Assembly: GCA_002418705.1 (NCBI GenBank)
Contig: DIEQ01000135.1
Coordinates: forward strand, 78,098 to 84,237
DNA from: Mageeibacillus sp. UBA5770
GTDB taxonomy: Bacteria > Bacillota_A > Clostridia > Saccharofermentanales > Saccharofermentanaceae
Direction of reading: 5' to 3'
DNA length: 6,140 nt
The notes under the pieces were generated by a model. It was not told where the DNA came from, made no database searches, and saw only the letters and a list, made by a program, of their open reading frames with translations. A program made the translations under genes and the position numbers. Shown piece after piece: positions 1 to 5,429 of the stretch (positions are counted from its first letter, which is position 1; each line of letters opens with the position of its first letter).

Positions 1-965
1 TCATTTTTCAGGAGGACCACGCACCGCGCAGCCAATTCACGTGCACGCAGGTGGTTTTTTTCCAGATCGGCTATAGCTTTAGGGTTAAGGTTATCCAGAG
101 ATTTATATACCAGGTCAAGGACACGTGCAGCCATCTTATCGACGGCATCTTCACTTAATCGGCCGCTGCGGACCGCAGCAGCAACTTTACGGTCATTTGT
201 ACCTCCGGATCCGGGCATTTCCAGATCCATCCCTGCCGATACTCCGGCAACGCGGTCATTAACAGCACCCCAGTCAGATACGACAACCCCCTCATAGCCC
301 CACTCGTCACGAAGTATATCTGTAAGAAGCCGCTTGTTATCCGACAGGTATGTTCCATTTACCTTGTTATAAGAGCACATGACCGTCCAGGGTTTAGCTT
401 CACGGATTGCTTCTTCAAAGCTAGCCAGATATATCTCGCGCAGTGTCCGTTCATCGACGAGGGTATCGACGGTCATTCGGCGGCTTTCCTGGTTATTTGC
501 GCAGAAATGCTTGATTGAAGTACCGATACCCTGGCTCTGAATGCCGAGAATATGGTGCTTTGCCATGCGTGACGACAGAAAAGGATCTTCCGACAAATAT
601 TCAAAATTCCGGCCGCACAGCGGGGATCTTTTTATATTGCAAGCCGGTCCGAGGACGATCGAGACGCCCTGGGCTCTTGCTTCTGCACCAAGCAAACTGC
701 CAACTTCCTCGATCAGTTCCGGATCCCACGAAGAACTGAGTCCGACACCCGAAGGAAAACAGGTAGCCGGTACACTTTGATTAAGACCCAGATGATCGGC
801 ATCATCTGCTTGCTTGCGCAGGCCATGCGGACCATCAGTCATCATTACACCCGGAAGGCCAAGACGCTCTATAGCCTGTGTTTCCCAGAAATTCATCCCG
901 GACAGAATGGAACATTTTTCCTCAAGGGACATTTGGGACAGAATCTGCTTCGTTCTAGGATCCAT
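1..965 (-). CDS. Glycoside hydrolase family 3 (beta-glucosidase type), N-terminal part, cut by the left window edge
   Basis: The visible 321 codons form the TIM-barrel domain of a family 3 glycoside hydrolase, which releases terminal beta-linked sugars by a retaining mechanism. Seen directly: TDGPHGLR at residues 43-50, [11 protein letters not shown] at 118-128, the substrate-pocket KHF at 152-154, MCSYNKVNG at 196-204, and VVSDWG at 228-233. Asp231 in the last motif is the expected nucleophile by family knowledge. The end of the visible part, VVLLKNE, is the usual lead-in to the second domain, which carries the acid/base and lies off the left edge. No signal peptide is visible, so the enzyme is probably cytoplasmic and acts on imported oligosaccharides or glucosides. 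The ATG at 965 is chosen because AGGAGG at 976-981 lies 10 bases upstream. An in-frame ATG at 989 would place that motif inside the gene. Substrate specificity cannot be read from this part. No in-frame stop is seen. Confidence 0.95.
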   Translation of the reverse strand, partial: MDPRTKQILSQMSLEEKCSILSGMNFWETQAIERLGLPGVMMTDGPHGLRKQADDADHLGLNQSVPATCFPSGVGLSSSWDPELIEEVGSLLGAEARAQGVSIVLGPACNIKRSPLCGRNFEYLSEDPFLSSRMAKHHILGIQSQGIGTSIKHFCANNQESRRMTVDTLVDERTLREIYLASFEEAIREAKPWTVMCSYNKVNGTYLSDNKRLLTDILRDEWGYEGVVVSDWGAVNDRVAGVSAGMDLEMPGSGGTNDRKVAAAVRSGRLSEDAVDKMAARVLDLVYKSLDNLNPKAIADLEKNHLRARELAARCVVLLKN

Positions 966-975
966 AACAATATTT

Positions 976-981
976 CCTCCT
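976..981 (-). promoter_or_regulatory. Ribosome binding site of the family 3 glycoside hydrolase
   Basis: A full AGGAGG on the minus strand lies 10 bases before the ATG at 965. It decides the start against the in-frame ATG at 987-989, which lies upstream of this motif. Confidence 0.8.
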
Positions 982-1042
982 ATCGTCATTTTAAAAAAAT
1001 GCAGGATATAAAGTTTCTTTGTGCCGGCAGCACAGGATTAAC

Positions 1043-1055
1043 ATAAGCTGCTTAT
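1043..1055. promoter_or_regulatory. Palindrome ATAAGC-T-GCTTAT in the glycoside hydrolase leader, candidate operator
   Basis: This is a perfect inverted repeat with 6-base arms and a single central base, about 80 bases upstream of the glycoside hydrolase start. It adjoins the candidate -10 box TATGAT (minus strand, 1056-1061), so a bound protein would block or shape initiation. It has no following U run and very short hairpin potential, so it is not a terminator. The operator role is inferred from position and symmetry only. Confidence 0.4.
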
Positions 1056-1108
1056 ATCATAAACAGGCCAGACGATAGAGTTGTGACCAATATTGTCGTT
1101 TTTGTGAC
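1056..1108 (-). promoter_or_regulatory. Candidate activator-dependent promoter of the glycoside hydrolase gene
   Basis: On the minus strand a -10-like TATGAT lies at 1056-1061. At the proper distance upstream (about 1078-1085) there is no recognisable -35 box, only sequence such as ACAACT. That is the position of the first of two GTCACAA copies (1081-1087), and the second lies 21 bases further upstream (1102-1108). A weak -35 replaced by direct half-sites two helical turns apart is the usual arrangement for AraC-family activators, which often control sugar-use genes in clostridia. This is inference; no start site is known and no such regulator lies in the window. Confidence 0.35.
1081..1108. 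repeat. Direct repeat TTGTGAC, two copies with 21-base period
   Basis: The seven bases TTGTGAC occur at 1081-1087 and again at 1102-1108. The start-to-start distance of 21 bases places both copies on the same face of the helix. They lie just upstream of the candidate -10 box of the glycoside hydrolase gene, so they are candidate half-sites for a transcription factor. Confidence 0.5.
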
Positions 1109-1125
1109 TTTACCACCCTTTACCA
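1108..1125. repeat. Direct repeat CTTTACCA, two copies with 10-base period
   Basis: CTTTACCA occurs at 1108-1115 and 1118-1125, exactly one helical turn apart. It lies between the end of the flavoprotein gene and the TTGTGAC repeats. The phasing would suit a further protein-binding site upstream of the glycoside hydrolase promoter, but two copies of eight bases could also be chance. Confidence 0.35.
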
Positions 1126-1151
1126 TCAGTTTCGTACACAAAATAGTGTCA

Positions 1152-1637
1152 TTATTTTTTAGCATTGACGAATTCTTTGGCTTCTTTGCCGGTTATGTGT
1201 TCTACATCGATTGAAATAATATAAGATTGCGTGCATTTATTAATTTCCTTTTGTTTAGCTTCATCAGGCTGATCTCCGGAGTACTTTTCTACCAAAGCCG
1301 AAAAGGCTTCAAACCATTCATCACCTTCGACAATTCTTGCTCTGCCAAAAGCAATAACGCTTCTAAAATAGGAAGTGTATTCGCTGCTGACAATCGTGTC
1401 TTCATCGATAACCGCAAAAGATACTTTGGGATTTTTTACGATGGCATCGATTTTATGGCCGGCTTTTGCTGAATGAAAATATATTTTCTCATTCAAATAG
1501 ACATAGCTGAGCGGAACTGCGTAAGGATAATCATTATCACCTATACACGCCAGAACACCATTTTTGCACCTGTCCATTACCGCTGCAGTGTCTTTTGCCG
1601 ATAATAATTGCTTACCTCTTCTCATTTCTCTAAACAT
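1152..1637 (-). CDS. NimA-like pyridoxamine 5'-phosphate oxidase-fold flavoprotein
   Basis: This 161-residue protein has the single-domain split-barrel fold of the pyridoxamine 5'-phosphate oxidase superfamily, in the branch with the nitroimidazole-resistance protein NimA. Visible signs are the N-terminal MFREMRRGKQLLS, GVLACIGDNDYPYAVPLSYVY at 27-47, IYFHSAKAGHKID at 52-64, VSFAVIDED at 72-80, FRSVIAFGRARIVEG at 91-105, and ISIDVEHITGKEA at 141-153. Length and motif order fit the whole family, so it looks intact. Members bind FMN (or haem/F420 in relatives) in the cytoplasm; most have no proven physiological substrate. Reduction of nitroimidazoles is known only for certain Nim proteins and should not be assumed here. 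The start is supported by GAGGA about 8 bases upstream. It lies 98 bases downstream of the SGNH hydrolase gene on the same strand, so it may be the last gene of that operon. No terminator follows it. Confidence 0.88.
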   Translation of the reverse strand: MFREMRRGKQLLSAKDTAAVMDRCKNGVLACIGDNDYPYAVPLSYVYLNEKIYFHSAKAGHKIDAIVKNPKVSFAVIDEDTIVSSEYTSYFRSVIAFGRARIVEGDEWFEAFSALVEKYSGDQPDEAKQKEINKCTQSYIISIDVEHITGKEAKEFVNAKK

Positions 1638-1643
1638 TTGATA

Positions 1644-1661
1644 TTCCTCGCTTTCCTCGCT
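1644..1661. repeat. Tandem 9-base duplication that doubles the Shine-Dalgarno of the NimA-like gene
   Basis: TTCCTCGCT occurs twice in direct tandem (1644-1652 and 1653-1661). Read on the minus strand this gives AGCGAGGAA twice before the ATG at 1637. The proximal GAGGA is at normal spacing and the distal one is nine bases further away, too far to serve that start. It looks like a slippage duplication, perhaps affecting translation strength. Confidence 0.6.
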
Positions 1662-1735
1662 TTACAAACTTTCGTGATAATAGAAAATAGAAACCCGGAG
1701 CAGCTGAAAAAGAGATCAGCGATCCCTGTATTATT

Positions 1736-2437
1736 TCAGTCTTCAAAGTACGCAGCGAGAATTTTTAAAATCACTGCATATGCATTGGGTTTCAGATGGA
1801 TTCCCTCTACTGTGTACTTCTGATCGAGATTTCCTTCAGCATCAAGCAAAATGGAGTGAACATCAATATAGTTACAATGCAGTTCGTGTGCCATATTCTC
1901 TAATCGCCTGTTAAGCTGATTAATAACCGTATTAGTACGTTGTGCAAACATTGCTTTTGAAACTTCCTCAGGGATCCGGCTTTTTATATTGCTGTTGACC
2001 GGATAATAGGAAAGAATATAAATCTTCGTCTCAGGAAGCCTTTGAATGATTTGCATCAGAACCTGATTATATTTCTCCAATAAAGCATCTTCCGTAAAAT
2101 CGGGCTCATTCATATCATTAGTTCCAATATTTATGAAAATTTTTGATGGCTGCAAATCAAAGATGCGTTCATTCATAGCTCCCTGCAAGCCGGAAATGAT
2201 ATCGCCTCCTATGCCCCTGTTATATACGATATAGCGCTTTTCATAGCTGTTAAGAAGCTCATTCACCGGAAATTGCTCAGCAAGTGAAGATCCCACAAAA
2301 AGGATTTGTCCAGGTTTTACAAATCTGTTCAGTTCTTTATAATTTTCTAATTTTTCTTCCCTCTGCCATGCCATCATCTGTTTTATCAGATTCAATTGCT
2401 CTATTCCGGCATTTGCGTTTTCATCAGGATTCTTCAT
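1736..2437 (-). CDS. SGNH/GDSL-family hydrolase (lysophospholipase L1-like esterase)
   Basis: This is a 233-residue SGNH hydrolase, a fold that cleaves ester bonds in acyl or acetylated substrates. All blocks are visible: FVGSSLAEQ with Ser51 as nucleophile, NRGIGGD with oxyanion Gly78, IGTNDM with Asn107, and VEGIHLKPNAY with His214. The residue three before this His is Glu211, where most of the family has Asp (DxxH), a conservative but notable change at the catalytic acid. No signal peptide or membrane helix is seen, so it is probably cytoplasmic. The ATG at 2437 is preferred because GGGAG lies five bases upstream. An ATG at 2449 would add four residues but has no good ribosome site. The gene overlaps the end of the membrane-protein gene by 14 bases, which suggests translational coupling. 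The substrate is unknown; acetylated sugars or lysolipids are both possible. Confidence 0.9.
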   Translation of the reverse strand: MKNPDENANAGIEQLNLIKQMMAWQREEKLENYKELNRFVKPGQILFVGSSLAEQFPVNELLNSYEKRYIVYNRGIGGDIISGLQGAMNERIFDLQPSKIFINIGTNDMNEPDFTEDALLEKYNQVLMQIIQRLPETKIYILSYYPVNSNIKSRIPEEVSKAMFAQRTNTVINQLNRRLENMAHELHCNYIDVHSILLDAEGNLDQKYTVEGIHLKPNAYAVILKILAAYFED

Positions 2438-2729
2438 AATCTCTCCCATTAACTATCTTATTATTCTTCTGGTCCAATCGGTTATTCCTTATATAAAGGC
2501 ATGCATCAATCGCTACCATAATAAAATTTATAACATAAAATACAAAGACATACGTTATTTTATCAGCTGATAACTTGCTAAAAATCCCAAATGCGTATCC
2601 AAAAAGAATAAATAGAATAAATATCAGACTTTTCCCTTTTGCTGTTTTTGACCTCCATGATTTTGCAATGGATATTGGCCAGGATATCCCAAAACTAACA
2701 ACCATCATAGCTTCCAAAAATTCACTCAT
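2424..2729 (-). CDS. Small three-helix membrane protein, PQ-loop/SemiSWEET-like
   Basis: The 101-residue product is almost wholly hydrophobic, with three predicted membrane segments at about residues 2-22, 34-52 and 58-80 and a short charged tail. The first helix ends in GISWP, followed by a basic loop KSWRSKTAKGKS. That layout (helix, Pro, basic KS-rich loop, helix, helix) resembles the three-helix half-unit of PQ-loop proteins such as SemiSWEET sugar carriers, which work as dimers. The Gln of the PQ motif is absent (Pro-Ile here), so transport is only a guess. The start is taken at the ATG at 2729, with GGAG (2742-2745) 12 bases upstream. The GTG at 2738 would leave only three bases between the ribosome site and the start. 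It is the first gene of the minus-strand operon and overlaps the SGNH hydrolase start by 14 bases, so the two products probably act together. I recall similar uncharacterised proteins in Firmicutes but cannot name a verified function. Confidence 0.75.
   Translation of the reverse strand: MSEFLEAMMVVSFGISWPISIAKSWRSKTAKGKSLIFILFILFGYAFGIFSKLSADKITYVFVFYVINFIMVAIDACLYIRNNRLDQKNNKIVNGRDYEES
2441..2447 (-). promoter_or_regulatory. Ribosome binding site deciding the SGNH hydrolase start
   Basis: GGGAGAG on the minus strand lies directly before ATT-ATG, so the core GGGAG is five bases from the ATG at 2437. It overlaps the alternative ATG at 2449 and sits inside the coding end of the preceding membrane-protein gene, as expected for coupled translation. 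Confidence 0.65.
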
Positions 2730-2741
2730 TCTTACCACCAG

Positions 2742-2747
2742 CTCCTT
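2742..2747 (-). promoter_or_regulatory. Ribosome binding site of the small membrane protein gene
   Basis: AAGGAG on the minus strand is the only purine-rich site before this gene. It stands 12 bases from the ATG at 2729 (long but usable) and only three bases from the GTG at 2738 (too close), which favours the ATG. Confidence 0.55.
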
Positions 2748-2780
2748 TATGAAATTTTTGTATTAACATATCTGTTTTTT

Positions 2781-2810
2781 ATAGTAAACTTGAATAAAGA
2801 AATAGTCCAA
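2781..2810 (-). promoter_or_regulatory. Candidate sigma-A promoter of the three-gene minus-strand operon
   Basis: On the minus strand a -35-like TTGGAC (2805-2810) and a -10-like TACTAT (2781-2786) are 18 bases apart. Both boxes match the consensus only in part. Initiation would fall near 2773, leaving a leader of about 45 bases before the ATG at 2729. It lies in the gap between divergent genes, where a LysR regulator would normally bind. Confidence 0.4.
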
Positions 2811-2824
2811 CATGAAAAATGCGT

Positions 2825-2838
2825 AAGTTTAATAACTT
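2825..2838. promoter_or_regulatory. Inverted repeat AAGTT-N4-AACTT in the divergent region, candidate LysR operator
   Basis: This is a perfect 5-base inverted repeat with a 4-base spacer, 22 bases before the start of the LysR remnant. One arm is also part of AAGTTTA (2825-2831), which is the reverse complement of TAAACTT at 2785-2791 next to the operon's candidate -10 box. LysR proteins typically bind dyad sites in such divergent gaps and repress their own gene. The region is AT-rich, so chance matches are possible. Confidence 0.35.
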
Positions 2839-2849
2839 TAAGAATATAT

Positions 2850-2854
2850 AGGAG
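2850..2854 (+). promoter_or_regulatory. Ribosome binding site of the LysR remnant
   Basis: AGGAG lies five bases before the ATG at 2860. Retention of this site together with the intact first 17 codons shows that the original start of the regulator gene is preserved. Confidence 0.6.
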
Positions 2855-2859
2855 CAGTC

Positions 2860-3627
2860 ATGGAATTATTGCAGCTTAAATATTTTGATGTTGTAGCCAG
2901 ATACGAAAAACGGGAAGCGAATCAAGCTTAGCCCGTGCGGACAGCTGCTCTTAAATCGACTTCCTTCTATTTTGAATGCACTTGAAAATGTAAAACTAGA
3001 GCTGTCTGATCTGTCAGGCTGCCCCGGGCAGCAATTGTGTCTGAAAGTTCTTTCAGCATCAACTCTTCTGCCTGAACTTCTATCGGCTTTTAAACAGGAA
3101 TATCCGGCAATCAGCTTCAGCCTGATCCAGAATACCCAAAATGAAGATTTCGATCTATGTATCTATTCACTTCCGTCCGCCTTGGATCATTCGGAAGGAA
3201 CCCTATTGATGGATGAAGAAATACTGATTGCCGTACCTAAGTCAAGTATTGCTGCAGCAAATACATCTGTTTCATTACACGACCTTGCAGACGAGGATTT
3301 TATAAGTCTCAGCCGGGAAACAGTATTTCGCAGCATAACGGATTATTACTGCAAAAAGTTGACTTCAATCCCAATATCATCTTTGAAAGTGATAACCCGA
3401 GTATTGTCCGCGGATCAATTGGTGTTGGTCTTGGCGTTGCATTCTGGCCTGCGCGTTCCTGGGGAGCTCTCCGGGACGACTCCGTAAAAGTTCTGCACAT
3501 TGATAATATCGATTGCCGCCGATCGCTTTATATTAGTCCTCCGGCAGGCAAACACATTTCAAAAACAGCTCAGATATTCAACAATTTTGCCGTTGCGTTT
3601 TTTAACAATCTACAAAAATGTCACTGA
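2860..3627 (+). pseudogene. LysR-family transcriptional regulator, inactivated by a helix-turn-helix deletion and a frameshift
   Basis: Three collinear pieces of one LysR regulator are visible. The first, from ATG 2860, reads MELLQLKYFDVVARYEK, the classic start, and then hits a TAG at 2929-2931. The second, in another frame from about 2909, reads NGKRIKLSPCGQLLLNRL, the region after the helix-turn-helix, and continues through the substrate-binding domain to about 3357. The third, from 3358, reads VDFNPNIIFESDNPSIV, then GVGLGVAFWPARSWG and on to a TGA at 3625-3627. Compared with the family, some 35 residues including most of the DNA-binding domain are missing at the first junction, and frame is lost. 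The second junction is at a run of five A (3353-3357); one more A would restore CKKVDFNPN. A 171-residue open frame starting at 2972 is only the middle fragment. The product cannot bind DNA normally. It presumably once controlled the divergent operon or itself. Confidence 0.88.
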
Positions 3628-5420
3628 ACGGAAGATCCATCTTCGGTAAGTTCGTTGAAAATTCCGCGCTTAACGTAATGCGTATGCAGTAATTCGTGGG
3701 ATTTATGTCCGCAGGGATGCCCAAGATACTCTTCATAGATTTTGGTGATATAAGGATTATTGTGTGATTTACGCAATTCCTTCTCTTCATCCTCTCTGTA
3801 TATCCCCTTCAGCCGCTTTATTCTTACTTCAGGGTCATTCGATCTTGGCTGTCCCCCTCCTGTAATACAGCCTCCGGGACAGCCCATTACTTCAATAAAG
3901 TGGTATGGGGATTCTCCGTTCTTTACCTGTTCCATGAGCTGGCCTGCGCCTTTCAGTCCGCTGGTGACGGCAACCCGTACCGTAACCCCGTCGAGAAAAC
4001 TGTATGCTTCAACAGGATTTTCGATCTTTATCTGTGCGGTCTTAACCTGGTCAAGTCCGACGATTGATGTAACGTGCAGGCCGTCAAACGGAATTTCACG
4101 ACCGGTAACAAGCTCATAGACCGTACGAAGCGCTGCCTCCATCACACCCCCGGTCACACCGAAAATATCAGCTGCACCGGTTGAGAGACCTAGGGGATTA
4201 TCAAATTCTTCATCGGGAAGTCCCCTGAAATCGATGCCTGACTCGCGTATCATGGCAGCCAGTTCCCGGGTAGTGAGCACGGCATCCACGTTTGGAAGGC
4301 CGTTATTTTTGAGTTCGCTTCTGGAAATTTCGAATTTCTTCGCAGTACAGGGCATAATGGATACCACATAGATGTCTTTGGGATCCACATTGATTTTTTC
4401 GGCATAGTACGACTTCACAAGAGCTCCCAGCATCATATGGGGAGACTTGCAGGTTGAAAGGTTAGCAAGCTGATCCGGATAGGTATGTTCAATGTATTTT
4501 ATCCATCCGGGGCTGCAGCTGGTAACCATGGGAAGCGAAGCACCGGATCCGGTCAATGCATCCGTAACCCGCTGGAGAAGCTCTGTACCCTCTTCCATAA
4601 TGGTAAGGTCGGCTGCAAAGTTGGTATCAAAGACATCTGCAAATCCAATTGTACGGAGAGCTGCGGCCAGTTTGCCGGTTACCTGTGTACCTGGCGCATA
4701 CCCGAATTCCTCTCCGATGGCGACTCTGACCGCGGGGGCTGTCTGAACGATTACTCGCTTGCTCTTATCATTGACTGCCTGCCATACCCTTTGAATACCA
4801 TCGGTCTCTCTCAGTGCACCAACCGGACATACAACTGTGCACTGCCCGCAGAATACACAATTCACGGAACCGAGCTGCAAATCCATAGCCGGCCCGATCA
4901 CGGTATCAAATCCTCTGTTCTGCGCGTTCAGTATTCCGGTTCCCTGAGTCTGATTACATACCGTGACGCATCTCCTGCAAAGAATGCACTTTGACATGTC
5001 GCGTGTTATGGCTATAGAAGTATCCAGGCAGCGCTTTGCATGTTCACCCTCAAAACGGGTCTCTTCAACACCGAGCGTTCTGCCGAGTTCCTGAAGCTCA
5101 CAGTTCTGGTTTCGCTTACAGCTCAGGCAGTCTTTGGCATGATCTGAAAGAAGCAGTTCATACAGAACTTTACGGGCCTTACGCACCTTATCGGAATGAG
5201 TAAATATTTCCATGCCCTCGGTAACGGCAGTCATGCAGGCGGGCAGCAGGGTTTTTGCGCCTTTTACCTCGACTACACATATCCTGCAGGCTCCAAATCG
5301 GTGGATATTTTCCAAATAGCAAAGGTTCGGTATGCTGATGCCGATTGTCTTTGCTGCTTCGATAATGGTACTGTCTTCGGCAGCTGAAATATGTCTGCCG
5401 TTAATCGTAACGTTAACCAT
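3621..5420 (-). CDS. hndD: [FeFe] hydrogenase catalytic subunit, HndD type (NAD(P)-linked group A)
   Basis: This cytoplasmic enzyme of 599 residues interconverts protons and H2. Domains in order: a plant-type [2Fe-2S] ferredoxin domain (Cys34, 45, 48, 62); a NuoG-like His-Cys [4Fe-4S] site (His94, Cys98, 101, 107); two [4Fe-4S] ferredoxin clusters (Cys145/148/151/155 and 188/191/194/198); then the H-cluster domain with TSCSPGW (Cys302), MPCTAKKFE (Cys358) and EVMGCPGGC followed by GGGQP (Cys514, Cys518). The C-terminal small-subunit segment NNPYITKIYEEYLG with SHELLHTHY is fused. All cluster ligands are present. The second residue of the usual TSCC motif, a proton-relay Cys in well-studied enzymes, is Ser303. 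The ATG at 5420 has AGG eight bases upstream. A GTG at 5429, directly abutting the upstream stop, would add three residues but has poor spacing. It lies nine bases after the GltD-like gene, so the two are surely cotranscribed. The symbol reflects domain type; the HndABC partners are not seen. Confidence 0.95.
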   Translation of the reverse strand: MVNVTINGRHISAAEDSTIIEAAKTIGISIPNLCYLENIHRFGACRICVVEVKGAKTLLPACMTAVTEGMEIFTHSDKVRKARKVLYELLLSDHAKDCLSCKRNQNCELQELGRTLGVEETRFEGEHAKRCLDTSIAITRDMSKCILCRRCVTVCNQTQGTGILNAQNRGFDTVIGPAMDLQLGSVNCVFCGQCTVVCPVGALRETDGIQRVWQAVNDKSKRVIVQTAPAVRVAIGEEFGYAPGTQVTGKLAAALRTIGFADVFDTNFAADLTIMEEGTELLQRVTDALTGSGASLPMVTSCSPGWIKYIEHTYPDQLANLSTCKSPHMMLGALVKSYYAEKINVDPKDIYVVSIMPCTAKKFEISRSELKNNGLPNVDAVLTTRELAAMIRESGIDFRGLPDEEFDNPLGLSTGAADIFGVTGGVMEAALRTVYELVTGREIPFDGLHVTSIVGLDQVKTAQIKIENPVEAYSFLDGVTVRVAVTSGLKGAGQLMEQVKNGESPYHFIEVMGCPGGCITGGGQPRSNDPEVRIKRLKGIYREDEEKELRKSHNNPYITKIYEEYLGHPCGHKSHELLHTHYVKRGIFNELTEDGSSVQ

Positions 5421-5429
5421 CAACTTCAC

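Noticed and set aside
777..1046. 89-residue plus-strand open frame over the start of the glycoside hydrolase gene
   Set aside because: It is antisense to conserved GH3 motifs, with no ribosome site and no recognisable domain.
1152..1637. Calling the NimA-like protein a metronidazole-resistance determinant
   Set aside because: Most members of this fold branch in anaerobes are not shown to confer resistance, and the sequence alone does not show it.
1703..1720. Hairpin GCTGA-N8-TCAGC as a terminator after the SGNH hydrolase gene
   Set aside because: The stem is only five pairs and on the minus strand no T run follows it, so read-through into the NimA-like gene is more likely.
2427..2449. ATG at 2449 as the SGNH hydrolase start
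   Set aside because: No ribosome site precedes it, whereas the ATG at 2437 has GGGAG at five bases.
3350..3362. Programmed -1 frameshift at C-AAA-AAG in the LysR gene
   Set aside because: The shift direction fits, but the heptamer lacks the first A of the strong A-AAA-AAG site, no stimulatory structure is evident, and the upstream helix-turn-helix deletion already disables the gene.
2972..3487. A 171-residue plus-strand open frame as an independent gene
   Set aside because: It is the middle fragment of the broken LysR gene. LysR homology continues upstream of its ATG in the same frame and downstream in another frame, and it has no ribosome site.
4485..4994. 169-residue plus-strand open frame inside the hydrogenase gene
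   Set aside because: It is antisense to the well-conserved ferredoxin and H-cluster coding region, has a composition unlike a real protein and matches no family I recognise.
5421..5429. GTG at 5429 as the hydrogenase start, abutting the upstream stop
   Set aside because: The nearest GAAGG is only three bases away, while the ATG at 5420 has normal spacing; the GTG remains possible but less likely.
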